Source: Bacteroidota bacterium
GTDB taxonomy: Bacteria; Bacteroidota; Bacteroidia; Bacteroidales; Dysgonomonadaceae
Assembly (NCBI GenBank): GCA_023399295.1
Contig: JAEWQF010000014.1
Coordinates: 19,234 to 83,233 of the forward strand
Length of the DNA: 64,000 nucleotides
Direction of reading: 5' to 3'
The first letter of the stretch is position 1. Every line of letters starts with the position of its first letter. The notes below the pieces were generated by a model. That model saw nothing but the letters and a program-made list of their open reading frames with translations. It did no database searches and was not told the origin of the DNA. The translations under genes were made by a program, and so were the position numbers. Below, one piece after another: positions 35,965 through 44,834 of the stretch.

Positions 35965-38190
35965 ATGACACAGAAAAAACTTTGGATTGCATTCGCACTG
36001 GTAGTCGGCATCTCTTTTGCCGTGCTGCTTTATTACGGCAACCAGATCTATCAGCAGGCCCCCCCCGTACCGGAGCGGGTCACCAACGAAAAAGGGGAAC
36101 TGCTCTTCACCGGTGAGGAGATCAAGGATGGCCAGAACATCTGGCAGAGCGTCGGTGGGCAAGAAGTGGGCAGCGTCTGGGGACATGGCGCCTACGTGGC
36201 ACCCGACTGGACGGCCGATTACCTGCACCGCGAGGCACAGTATCTGCTCAACCGTTGGTCGCAGGAAGAGCAGGGTAAGGCGTTCGACCAACTCGACGAG
36301 GTGGAACAGGCAACCATGGAGCGGCGACTGCAGCAGTTCCTGCGCACAAACAGTTACGACGAGGCTACCTCCACGCTGGTGATCCACAGCCAGCGGTATG
36401 ATGCCTTCAGGGAGCTCTACACCCACTATGCGGGTCTCTTCATGAATGATCCGGCACTCGATGAGCTGCGCGCCGACTATGCCATTGCACGCAACAGCAT
36501 CCGTTCGGAGGAGCGGATGGAGAAGATGGTGCAGTTCTTCTTCTGGGCCTCCTGGGCCTGTGTCACCGAGCGACCCGGCTCCGATGTCACCTACACCCAC
36601 AACTGGCCACCCGACGAGCAGATCGGGAACGTGGCCACCAGCGACCTGGTGTTGTGGACCGGGTTCAGCATCATCATGCTGCTGCTGGGCATCGGCATCA
36701 TGATTTTCCTGCAGGCACGCACCCGTGAGGAGGAGACCCTCAAGCCGGTTGCCGACCCCTTGATGAACCAGACAATCACCCCCTCCATGTGGGCGGTGAA
36801 AAAATATTTCTGGGTGGTCAACCTGCTGATCCTGGCACAGGTGTTGCTGGGGGTGATCACCGCGCACTACGGCGTGGAGGGCGACGGCTTCTACGGCATC
36901 GACATCGCCTCCTTCATTCCCTACTCCATCACCCGCACCTGGCACATCCAGATCGCCATCTTCTGGATCGCCACCGCCTGGCTGGCCACCGGCCTCTACA
37001 TTGCCCCCTCGCTGAGCGGGAGGGATCCGAAATACCAGAGGCTGGGTGTCAACATCCTCTTCGGGGCATTGCTGATCGTGGTGGCCGGCTCCCTCATCGG
37101 GCAGTGGTTCGGTGTGATGCAGCGCCTTGACCTGGTCAACAACTTCTGGTTCGGACACCAGGGTTATGAGTATGTGGACCTGGGACGCTTCTGGCAGATC
37201 CTGCTGCTGGTGGGCCTCTTCCTCTGGCTGGCACTGATGGTGCGCCCCATCCTGCCCATCATCCGCAATGGCACCTCCGAGAAGGGGCTGCTCATCCTCT
37301 TCCTGATCTCCTGTGCCGCCATCGCACTCTTCTACGGTGCGGGACTGATGTGGGGACGCACCACCAACCTGGCGGTGGCCGAGTACTGGCGCTGGTGGGT
37401 GGTACACCTCTGGGTGGAAGGGTTCTTCGAGGTGTTTGCCACAGTGGTGGCTGCCTTCCTCTTCACCCGCATGGGCCTGCTGGGCATCCGCTCCGCCACA
37501 CACAACGTCCTGTTTGCCACCATCATCTTCCTCACCGGGGGTATCCTGGGCACCTTCCACCACCTCTACTTCACCGGTACTCCTACCGGCGTGATGGCGC
37601 TGGGAGCAACGTTCAGCGCGCTGGAGGTGGTGCCGCTGGTGCTGATAGGCTTCGAAGCCTACCACAACTACCGGCTGAGCAAGGCCACCGAGTGGCTCAA
37701 TGACTACAAGTGGCCCATCTACTTCCTGCTCTCGGTCTCCTTCTGGAACTTCCTCGGTGCCGGTATCTTCGGGTTCATCATCAACCCGCCCATCGCCCTT
37801 TACTACATGCAGGGACTGAACACCACACCGGTGCATGGCCACGCCGCCCTCTTCGGGGTCTACGGCATGCTGGGCATCGGACTGATCCTCTTCGTATTGC
37901 GCAGCATGTACCGCAAACAGCAGTGGAACAACAAGCTGATCAGCTTCACCTTCTGGTCGCTCAACATCGGGTTGTTGCTGATGGTGGTGCTGAGCCTGCT
38001 ACCGGTAGGTCTGATGCAGACGGTGGCCAGCGTGAAGGAAGGAATGTGGTATGCCCGTTCGGCCGAGTTCATGCAAGAGCCGCTTGTCAACACCTTCAAG
38101 TGGCTGCGCACCATCGGTGACACCATCTTCGCGGTGGGTACGGTGACCCTCTTCTGGTTTGTCTACCGGCTTACCATCCTGAAAAAATAG
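35965..38190 (+). CDS. norB: Quinol-dependent nitric oxide reductase (qNOR)
   Basis: Reduces two NO to N2O in the cytoplasmic membrane with electrons from quinol. At 741 residues it is the single-subunit qNOR form: an N-terminal helix and periplasmic cytochrome-c-like domain without a haem-binding CxxCH (TGEEIKDGQNIWQSVGGQEVGSVWGHGAYVAPDW), then at least twelve helices of the haem-copper oxidase fold. Conserved ligand regions include RTWHIQIAIFWIATAW, HLWVEGFFEVFAT and GTFHHLYFTG. It is followed 76 bp later by ric. Detoxification is the likeliest role, as no other denitrification gene is present. Confidence 0.95.
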   Translation: MTQKKLWIAFALVVGISFAVLLYYGNQIYQQAPPVPERVTNEKGELLFTGEEIKDGQNIWQSVGGQEVGSVWGHGAYVAPDWTADYLHREAQYLLNRWSQEEQGKAFDQLDEVEQATMERRLQQFLRTNSYDEATSTLVIHSQRYDAFRELYTHYAGLFMNDPALDELRADYAIARNSIRSEERMEKMVQFFFWASWACVTERPGSDVTYTHNWPPDEQIGNVATSDLVLWTGFSIIMLLLGIGIMIFLQARTREEETLKPVADPLMNQTITPSMWAVKKYFWVVNLLILAQVLLGVITAHYGVEGDGFYGIDIASFIPYSITRTWHIQIAIFWIATAWLATGLYIAPSLSGRDPKYQRLGVNILFGALLIVVAGSLIGQWFGVMQRLDLVNNFWFGHQGYEYVDLGRFWQILLLVGLFLWLALMVRPILPIIRNGTSEKGLLILFLISCAAIALFYGAGLMWGRTTNLAVAEYWRWWVVHLWVEGFFEVFATVVAAFLFTRMGLLGIRSATHNVLFATIIFLTGGILGTFHHLYFTGTPTGVMALGATFSALEVVPLVLIGFEAYHNYRLSKATEWLNDYKWPIYFLLSVSFWNFLGAGIFGFIINPPIALYYMQGLNTTPVHGHAALFGVYGMLGIGLILFVLRSMYRKQQWNNKLISFTFWSLNIGLLLMVVLSLLPVGLMQTVASVKEGMWYARSAEFMQEPLVNTFKWLRTIGDTIFAVGTVTLFWFVYRLTILKK

Positions 38191-38266
38191 TCATTCACCG
38201 GGAGGTGCATCTGCCCCGGGAGCTGGCAACGGTTCCGGGGTAGCCCTTCCCGCAAACAACAAGCAT

Positions 38267-38989
38267 ATGGAAATCAACAAAAACAGCAATATCGGACAGA
38301 TCGTGGCGGAGAACTACAAGGCTGCCGCGGTGTTCAAGAGGTATGGCATCGACTTCTGCTGCAACGGCAACCGCACCATCGAACGGGCTGCCGGCAAGAA
38401 GGAGGGCGGACCGGATCAGCTGATCCGGGAACTGGAGGAGGCTTTGGCAGAGAAAAACAACGGCGGCATCGACTTCAAGACGTTCCCGCTCGATCTGCTG
38501 GCCGACTACATTGAGAAGACACACCACCGCTACGTGGAGCAGAAGATTGGCGAGATCACCCCCTTCCTGCGCAAGATCGTGCAGGTGCATGGGATGAACC
38601 ACCCCGAGCTGATGGAGATAGAACGTCTCTTCCTGGCATCGGCGGGCGACCTGTCGGCGCACATGAAGAGGGAGGAGCTGATGCTTTTCCCTTACATCCG
38701 CAGCCTGGTAACGACACAACTTGGGGGTGGCAGCAGACCGGAGCACCCGATCGGCACGGCTGCCGCCTACATCGCCGAGATGGAAAAGGATCATGACGCC
38801 GAAGGGGAACGGTTCCGCGCCATCAGTGCGCTGACCGGTCAGTACATCCCACCGGCGGATGCCTGCACCACCTACCGTGTCACCTTCAGCATGCTGGAGG
38901 AGTTTGAGGAGGATCTGCACCGACACATCCACCTGGAGAACAACATCCTCTTTCCCAAGGCGGTGGCACTGGAAGAACAGCTCTCTTGA
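38267..38989 (+). CDS. ric: Iron-sulfur cluster repair di-iron protein (Ric/YtfE/ScdA)
   Basis: A 240-residue hemerythrin-like protein that repairs iron-sulfur clusters damaged by NO or oxidants. The N-terminal ScdA domain has the motif YGIDFCCNGNRTIERA (about residues 26-41) with paired Cys. The hemerythrin domain supplies the di-iron ligands: THHRYVEQK, VHGMNHPEL, AHMKREE, KDHDAEGE and HIHLENN. It is the last gene of the NO module and converges with the M64 peptidase gene 9 bp away. The Fe-S-rich Rnf complex and aconitase of this cell are plausible beneficiaries. Confidence 0.95.
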   Translation: MEINKNSNIGQIVAENYKAAAVFKRYGIDFCCNGNRTIERAAGKKEGGPDQLIRELEEALAEKNNGGIDFKTFPLDLLADYIEKTHHRYVEQKIGEITPFLRKIVQVHGMNHPELMEIERLFLASAGDLSAHMKREELMLFPYIRSLVTTQLGGGSRPEHPIGTAAAYIAEMEKDHDAEGERFRAISALTGQYIPPADACTTYRVTFSMLEEFEEDLHRHIHLENNILFPKAVALEEQLS

Positions 38990-38998
38990 GCAACCCGA

Positions 38999-40690
38999 TC
39001 AGTCACAGGGGATCCGACCCCCACCCTCTATTCTGAACAATCGTTCCGACGAGGGGTGGTTTCTGATCCATGGTGGCGCAGTGGTCATCTTACGCCGGTC
39101 AACGGTTGCAGGATGGCCACTGCTGCTTCTGAAAGCATTGCGGTTGACTTCATCATAGGTGATGAACCCATCGATCGAATATTCCTCACCCGCCAGCTGT
39201 TTGATGCGTTTGAAGATTGCCAGACGGCTGGGTGCATTGAACCCGTCACCCTCCCAGTGGTAACGCATGATGCTGTTTGGTCTGGAGCGGTAGACTCCCT
39301 CGGGATAATAATAAGCGCCCTGGTAGATGCCAATCCCCTCCCTTGCATACCGTTCGTCTGTCAGGAAGTGGTTCCAGACGATCTGCTGCGGATTGCTGGT
39401 GGTATCCACATTGCTGAACCAGCCTCTTTTCTGCCATTGCGTCAGACTGCTCAGCTCCTCCTGGGGGATGGTTCCGCTGTTACCCTGTTCCACATATTCG
39501 TCGGCCAGTTTGCCAAAGCCGTGTCCCCCCACCTCATGAGCCACGATTCCCGCTTCGTTGCCGGCCTGAAAACAGAGTGCCAATGCGAATCCGTCACTGT
39601 ACATCGCACAGAAGGAACGGAAGGTCTCGGTGACATTGTTCATGATGACCATCACGGTCACATCAGCCAGTGAGACCTTTCCATCCACCCCTTTCAATTC
39701 ATCCATCTGACGCAGGTAAGCCTCTGAGCCGCCAAGTGTCACATTGTCGTTGATGGAGCTGCCATCGAAAGTGGTGCCGAAGGCCGATGGTTGATTCTCC
39801 ACACGGTCAATAAACTCATTTATGGAGACTGCGGTCACGGCATAAAAATCGAAATAGTCGCGATGTGAACGATAGGGTTCAAGCTCAAAAAATTCCTCCA
39901 TGGCCCGCCTCATCGTGTGCATATAGGTGCCGTCGGCAATCATCCTGTCGGAATAACCATCACCCATCACCACCACTTTGATTCCTTTCCCTTTGGTGTG
40001 TCTGTTCAGCAGATGAACCCTTCCATCTTCCGAGAAATCCGTCGATACATAGATGGATGTCCCCCTCTCTGATTGAACGATGGTGATCGTATCGTTGAGC
40101 TCTTCGTTGCTCTTGTCAAAGAAAAGAATCCTGGACTCACGCGGCGCATCACCCCCGTTGGGTGCCACCTCGTAGTAGAGCGTGTGTGTGGACAAGGCGC
40201 GGGTGGTCGATTCACGCACCCATTCGGAACCCGAGAGGAAACGTGTCCCAAAATCGACCGAACTGTTGATCTCCACTTCCACAGTCCCTCCCCACACGGG
40301 CAAAGCATAATAGCTGTTCGTCAGGGTAATGTGCCGCACAAATTCCTGAAAGAGCGTAACGGTGTCGGCCAGCATCCCGCTCCTGAACACGATCTGACCC
40401 ACACGTGACACGCCGGTTTCATTTGCTTCAACACGAAACGACCGACTGGATGATTGCACTGCCCGTGTGTTTGTCACACTGATCCAATCATTCAGCAACT
40501 GCACCTCATAGTCGTTGTTGGCTTTCACCTCCACCACAACCTCACCACCCTCTGCGGCAATCTCCACCCTGTCGGCCACAAGCAGTACGGGCTTCTCTTC
40601 GGGGGGCTCATCGTTGGCACAACCGGCAACCAGAAAAAGCCAGAGGCCCATTGTGAACCACAGCATCCACCGGTGTCGGCAGAGCGACAT
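38999..40690 (-). CDS. Lipoprotein M64-family metallopeptidase with BACON domains
   Basis: From ATG 40690 the protein has 563 residues and a lipoprotein signal ending LVAGC (Cys 24); in-frame ATGs at 40750 and 40771 give overlong N-regions and are less likely. Two BACON-type beta domains follow (about residues 35-115 and 118-205). The peptidase domain carries the zinc motif HEVGGHGFGKLADEY near residue 385, the signature of family M64 (IgA peptidase). It is probably anchored on the outer membrane and acts on host or environmental proteins or glycoproteins; IgA itself is not implied. A possible -7 box, TTACTTTG, lies at about 40774-40781 on the minus strand. Confidence 0.88.
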   Translation of the reverse strand: MSLCRHRWMLWFTMGLWLFLVAGCANDEPPEEKPVLLVADRVEIAAEGGEVVVEVKANNDYEVQLLNDWISVTNTRAVQSSSRSFRVEANETGVSRVGQIVFRSGMLADTVTLFQEFVRHITLTNSYYALPVWGGTVEVEINSSVDFGTRFLSGSEWVRESTTRALSTHTLYYEVAPNGGDAPRESRILFFDKSNEELNDTITIVQSERGTSIYVSTDFSEDGRVHLLNRHTKGKGIKVVVMGDGYSDRMIADGTYMHTMRRAMEEFFELEPYRSHRDYFDFYAVTAVSINEFIDRVENQPSAFGTTFDGSSINDNVTLGGSEAYLRQMDELKGVDGKVSLADVTVMVIMNNVTETFRSFCAMYSDGFALALCFQAGNEAGIVAHEVGGHGFGKLADEYVEQGNSGTIPQEELSSLTQWQKRGWFSNVDTTSNPQQIVWNHFLTDERYAREGIGIYQGAYYYPEGVYRSRPNSIMRYHWEGDGFNAPSRLAIFKRIKQLAGEEYSIDGFITYDEVNRNAFRSSSGHPATVDRRKMTTAPPWIRNHPSSERLFRIEGGGRIPCD

Positions 40691-40923
40691 CAGAAAAGAG
40701 AGGGAGTCCAGGATAGGATGGCCGCTTTTCACAAATAACTTTTCACTCATCGGGTAGGGTTGTGGAATCATGGTGCAAAGTAACGATTATTCGGAGATTT
40801 TCATTCAATCAATATTCTATTTTTTGATCGCAATCATTGTTTTTACAGACAGTTCAAAGGATTACCGGGCTGATCTGGAATCGAAAACAGGGCAGAAAAA
40901 GGATGAGATTCCATTCACTTTTG

Positions 40924-40931
40924 TACCTTTG
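40924..40931 (+). promoter_or_regulatory. -7 box upstream of thiamine pyrophosphokinase
   Basis: TACCTTTG matches TAnnTTTG 20 bp before the start codon. No good -33 element is seen. Confidence 0.5.
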
Positions 40932-40951
40932 ACCTTTAATTGCATCGATCC

Positions 40952-41590
40952 ATGACTGTTTCCCATACGACTTGCGCCTTGATCATCGCCAACGGACGTT
41001 ATCCTGAACACCCGTTGCCGCTCTCTTTTATCAGGCATGCTTCCTTTATCGTCTGCACCGACGGTGCCGCCAACGACTTTATCCTACGGGGGGGAGTACC
41101 CGACGCCATTGTGGGCGACTGTGATTCGATCTCCCGGGAGAACAGGGAGCGTTTTGCCGCAATCATCCACCCCAGCAGCGACCAGGAGACCAACGACCTC
41201 ACCAAAGCGGTGCATTTTTGTGTGGCAGCGGGGAGAAGGGAGATCGTGATCGTGGGGGGTACCGGCAAGCGGGAAGACCATACCCTGGGCAATATCTCAC
41301 TCCTGGCAGAATACCAGCAGCTCGCAGCGGTGAAAATGATCACCAACTGGGGCCTGTTCACACCCATCGCCGGCAGCACCACTTTTCAAAGTTTCAAGGG
41401 AGAAAAGGTGTCGATCTTCGCCATCGATGCCACACCGGTCACCACCCAGGGGCTGAAGTACCCGCTTACACGGAAGGTGTTGACCAACTGGTGGCAAGGC
41501 ACCCTCAACGAATCACTCGGCGACAGCTTCAGGATTGAAACGGAGGGAAGGGTCATTCTCTTTCAGGCATTCAAGCAGGTGGAACCCTGA
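40952..41590 (+). CDS. thiN: Thiamine pyrophosphokinase
   Basis: Transfers pyrophosphate from ATP to thiamine to give thiamine diphosphate. The 212-residue protein from ATG 40952 shows the family motifs CTDGAAND, IVGDCDSI, ETNDLTKAV and GGTGKREDHTLGN, which form the ATP, Mg and thiamine sites. The C-terminal beta domain binds the thiazole. With the TPP-riboswitch-controlled receptor and PnuT at 25.3-28.5 kb, the window encodes a full thiamine salvage path. In some Bacteroides this gene is part of that operon; here it is 12 kb away and has no riboswitch of its own. Confidence 0.94.
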   Translation: MTVSHTTCALIIANGRYPEHPLPLSFIRHASFIVCTDGAANDFILRGGVPDAIVGDCDSISRENRERFAAIIHPSSDQETNDLTKAVHFCVAAGRREIVIVGGTGKREDHTLGNISLLAEYQQLAAVKMITNWGLFTPIAGSTTFQSFKGEKVSIFAIDATPVTTQGLKYPLTRKVLTNWWQGTLNESLGDSFRIETEGRVILFQAFKQVEP

Positions 41591-41653
41591 TGATCAACGA
41601 AACAGGTGATGTAGCATCTGCACAAACAGTGGGTGATTGGCCCGCGAAGCTGT

Positions 41654-42376
41654 TCAACCCAGCTCCCGCAACACCTCGAGTGATTTGAGCGGTGGAAAAT
41701 CGAAGGTGTGCAGCCGAAAATAATCGAGCATGTAGTCGACTACCATGTTTCTTTGCACACGCGACAGACGGAAGAGATGCATGTTGCCGTAATGCATCTG
41801 TTGCAACAGCAGCAGGTAAGCACTCTGTTCCCTGTTGAGGTAGTGGCCGTGCAAGGGCACATGGCGTGTGAACACACCGTTCATCAGATCAAAATAACCC
41901 TGACAGCCGCTATCCTCCATGTTGGGGCGGATGCCCATATAACGGGTCAGTCCCAACATGAACGCGATGTGGAAGTTGGCAACCCCCTTTACAGACGCTT
42001 CCAGTGTCTCAACCGAATTCTTCAGGTAGTCGAAGAGCGTCTCGTTGTGGTCCGACTCATGCAGCAATCGGGTGAGCAGCTCCGACAGGAAGAAGGTGAG
42101 TGAGATCTTTGCCACCTGGCTGTTGATCTCATAGAGGGGTGACTGTCGGGTGGCATCCCGGATGCGCTGCAGGTCACGCAAAGGCATATGCTCCACCTCC
42201 AGCCACAACAGTGTCAGTGGCGCGAAGAGTGCGTGTTGCAACTTCGCCTTCCTGCTCCTGGTTCGCGGCAACAGGTAAGAGACCTTCCCGAAATCACGCG
42301 TGAAAAGTTGCGTGATGTAGTAGCTGTCGCTGTATGGGATGGTTGAAAGCACAATGCCCTCTGTTTTGTGAAGCAT
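41654..42376 (-). CDS. recO: DNA repair protein RecO
   Basis: Loads RecA on SSB-coated single-stranded DNA together with RecR. The 240-residue length is right, and the N-terminal OB-fold begins with the family signature MLHKTEGIVLSTIPYSDS, continuing LFTRDFGKVSYL. The C-terminal helical domain contains the region LGLTRYMGIRPNMEDSGC. The zinc-binding cysteines of some RecO proteins are mostly missing here, as often in this phylum. It is monocistronic and convergent with thiN. Confidence 0.94.
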   Translation of the reverse strand: MLHKTEGIVLSTIPYSDSYYITQLFTRDFGKVSYLLPRTRSRKAKLQHALFAPLTLLWLEVEHMPLRDLQRIRDATRQSPLYEINSQVAKISLTFFLSELLTRLLHESDHNETLFDYLKNSVETLEASVKGVANFHIAFMLGLTRYMGIRPNMEDSGCQGYFDLMNGVFTRHVPLHGHYLNREQSAYLLLLQQMHYGNMHLFRLSRVQRNMVVDYMLDYFRLHTFDFPPLKSLEVLRELG

Positions 42377-42572
42377 GTTTCTATTTTAAGATTCAATGTG
42401 CGGAGATTGACGTTTGACGACCCTGATTTGAAGGCACCTACACAGCACTTCCCGTTTCACAGCGCATCCACAGAACCGTATTCCCGCCATGCACTGTTTT
42501 CCGGGGTCTTCACTTTGGTTCTGACGATCGCTGTCTGACTTACAAAAATAACCAATCCCGTTCATCTACACC

Positions 42573-42603
42573 AAAAAAAACGCCCCGGAATCAACCGGAG
42601 CGC
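42573..42603 (-). terminator. Terminator of rplS
   Basis: On the minus strand the stem CGCTCCGG / CCGGGGCG (one mismatch) with a 6-nt loop is followed by eight T residues (42573-42580). It lies 26 bp after the rplS stop. Confidence 0.88.
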
Positions 42604-42629
42604 TTGGATATTTCTCAACCAGTGGATGA

Positions 42630-42980
42630 TCAATACATTTTTTTCTTGATGCGGGCAGCCTTACCACGCAGTTTGCGCAGGTAGTAGAGTTTGGTTCTGC
42701 GCACCTTACCCTGGCTGTTGAGTGTGATCTCTTCGATAAAGGGTGAGTTCATCGGGAAGATACGTTCCACACCAATGTTATCCGACATCTTGCGCACGGT
42801 GAAACGTTTGCTGTCACCATGACCGGAGATCTTGATCACCACACCGCGATAGAGCTGGATACGCTCTTTGTTGCCCTCGGCAATGCGATAGGCCACCGTG
42901 ACGGTGTCACCGCTCCTGAAATTGGGGAATTCCTTCTTTTCTCTCGCAAAAGAGGCTTCCGCTACTTTAAGTAAGTCCAT
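42630..42980 (-). CDS. rplS: 50S ribosomal protein L19
   Basis: The 116-residue protein has the L19 signatures [23 protein letters not shown] and [17 protein letters not shown] [13 protein letters not shown], with a basic tail [16 protein letters not shown]. It lies at the 30S-50S interface. A -7 box TACCTTTG on the minus strand (43067-43074) is 87 bp upstream, leaving a leader long enough for regulation. It is not followed by trmD or rimM as in many bacteria; in this phylum the gene commonly stands alone. Confidence 0.97.
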   Translation of the reverse strand: MDLLKVAEASFAREKKEFPNFRSGDTVTVAYRIAEGNKERIQLYRGVVIKISGHGDSKRFTVRKMSDNIGVERIFPMNSPFIEEITLNSQGKVRRTKLYYLRKLRGKAARIKKKMY

Positions 42981-43203
42981 CCTGTAATAAGCTTTATGTT
43001 AATAATTAACCTGTGTAAACGCAATGTAACGGCATGTTGACCGACAGAGATTGCGCAAAGCGGATGCAAAGGTAACAAATCCAATTGAAATCACCACATA
43101 AAATCAGCAATTAATCTATTTTATTGTGCAGTACTTGACGCACTGGCGAAAAAAGCCTATTTTTGGGCTGCGTAACTTTTGTTTCGGCAGATCCAACCAA
43201 ACT

Positions 43204-43977
43204 ATGAGATTCAACAAAATGAGAATGAGAACAATCGGGATCGCCCTGGGGGCATTGATCCTGCTATCCTGCAAGCCACAGTACCGGATTGCAGCAATGA
43301 GCGGCTCCATCATTGAGATGAACAGCAGCCTCGACACACCCCGACATGCGGCCATGCATGCCCTGGTGCTCACCTACAAGCAGGAGCTTGACGAGAAGAT
43401 GAACGAGGTGATTGGCCATTCAGAACAGGCAATGATGTATGGTCGTCCGGAGAGTCTCCTGACAAATTTCACAGCCGATGTGATGAAGGCATACGGTGAC
43501 GAGCACCTGGAGGGGGGAGCTGATGTAGCGATGATGAACGTGCATGGACACCGCGCATCGATGCCTGCAGGCGCGATCACGGTGGGCAATCTCTTTGAGA
43601 TCTATTCGTTCGACAATGCCATCACCTTCCTTGAGATCAAAGGGAGTGACCTGATGGAGCTTTTCACCGCCTATGCACGCATCGGCGGTGCGGGTATCTC
43701 CTCCAACGTGCGGTTGACAATCGACAAGCGGAACATCAAAACGGTCACCCTCAACGGGGAGGCAATTGATGCGGATCGGATCTACCGCATTGTCACACTC
43801 GATTATCTTGCAGAGGGCAACGACAACATGGGTGCCATGCGCAACGCCCTCACACAGCACAACACGGGGGTCACGCTGCGCGATGTGATGATTGACCACG
43901 TGAAGGAGGAGAGCCGCCGGGGCAACCCGATCCGCTCCACCCTCGACGGACGAATAACCACAACCAACCAAGAGTGA
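43204..43977 (+). CDS. 5'-nucleotidase C-terminal-domain lipoprotein
   Basis: A 257-residue lipoprotein from ATG 43204 (signal ending ALILLSC). It matches only the substrate-specificity domain of UshA-type 5'-nucleotidases: SLLTNFTADVM, NVHGHRASMPAGAITVGNLFEIYSFDNAITFLEIKGSDL and YRIVTLDYLAEGNDNM. The metal-binding catalytic half is encoded by the next gene, whose start lies 5 bp after this stop. The gene order is inverted compared with the domain order of the single-chain enzyme, so this is a genuine two-gene arrangement and not a frameshift. The two probably associate in the periplasm to dephosphorylate nucleotides. Confidence 0.88.
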   Translation: MRFNKMRMRTIGIALGALILLSCKPQYRIAAMSGSIIEMNSSLDTPRHAAMHALVLTYKQELDEKMNEVIGHSEQAMMYGRPESLLTNFTADVMKAYGDEHLEGGADVAMMNVHGHRASMPAGAITVGNLFEIYSFDNAITFLEIKGSDLMELFTAYARIGGAGISSNVRLTIDKRNIKTVTLNGEAIDADRIYRIVTLDYLAEGNDNMGAMRNALTQHNTGVTLRDVMIDHVKEESRRGNPIRSTLDGRITTTNQE

Positions 43978-43982
43978 ACAAG

Positions 43983-44810
43983 ATGAAGAAAAAAGCCCTC
44001 ACACTGTTGCTTTTGCTGACGGTCATCGTCGCGGCCACAGCCCAGAAACAGCTGGTGATCCTGCATACCAACGACACCCACAGCCGCATTGAACCGCTGC
44101 CTGACGGAGACCGCAATGCTCCCGACAAGGGCGGTGTGGAACGGCGCATCAACTACATCGAACAGATGCGTAAGGAGCATGAGCAGCTGCTCCTCTTCGA
44201 TGCGGGTGATTTCCTGCAGGGCACACCCTACTTCAACCTGTTCAAGGGAGAGGCAGAGGTGGAGGCGATGAACCTGATGGGGTACGATGCGGTGACGCTC
44301 GGCAACCACGAGTTCGACTACGGCCTGGAGGTGCTCGAAGCGGTGGTGAAGGCGGCCCGCTTTCCAATTGTCTCGAGCAACTATGATTTCAGCGAGACAG
44401 CGCTTGCGGGTAAGATCAGGCCTTATCTCATTTTCAAGAAAGGAGGCTTGAAGATAGGTGTCATCGGCATCAACATACAACCAAAAGGGCTCATCTCCTC
44501 CAGCAACTATGAAGGGATGCAGTACCTCGATCCATTCACCACTGCCAACAGGATGGCCTACCAACTGCGCACGCAACACCGTTGCGACCTGGTGGTGGCA
44601 CTCTCCCACCTGGGATACCAGTCCGATACCCGTCTGGCAGAGGCGTCACGCCACATCGACATCATCATTGGCGGACACAGCCATACCTTCATGCGGGAGC
44701 CCGATCTCCGCAACAACATGGAGGGGCAGGAGGTATTGATCTACCAGACAGCGGGACGGGGCGTCTACGTGGGGCGTATCGATGTGACAATGGAGGAGGT
44801 TAAAAAATAA
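43983..44810 (+). CDS. Metallophosphatase, catalytic half of a split 5'-nucleotidase
   Basis: 276 residues with a signal peptide (MKKKALTLLLLLTVIVAATAQK). The calcineurin-like metallophosphatase motifs are all present: ILHTNDTHSRIE, DAGDFLQGTPY, LGNHEFDYG, LSHLGYQSD and IIGGHSHTF, which hold the two metal ions. The specificity domain is missing and is supplied by the preceding gene. The stop is 24 bp before the NagZ-like gene, and all four genes from 43204 to 48872 may form one transcript. Confidence 0.92.
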   Translation: MKKKALTLLLLLTVIVAATAQKQLVILHTNDTHSRIEPLPDGDRNAPDKGGVERRINYIEQMRKEHEQLLLFDAGDFLQGTPYFNLFKGEAEVEAMNLMGYDAVTLGNHEFDYGLEVLEAVVKAARFPIVSSNYDFSETALAGKIRPYLIFKKGGLKIGVIGINIQPKGLISSSNYEGMQYLDPFTTANRMAYQLRTQHRCDLVVALSHLGYQSDTRLAEASRHIDIIIGGHSHTFMREPDLRNNMEGQEVLIYQTAGRGVYVGRIDVTMEEVKK

Positions 44811-44834
44811 TTCAGACAAGCGATCACTGAGACA

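Noticed and set aside
35938..37842. Long open frame (634 codons) on the minus strand opposite norB
   Set aside because: It is the mirror of a strongly coding gene. Its translation is rich in His, Gln, Gly and Asp in the way antisense frames of such genes are, and it shows no domain.
42405..42440. GTTTGAC-like piece upstream of recO as a fourth 7-bp array
   Set aside because: Only about two units can be seen, too few to separate from chance.
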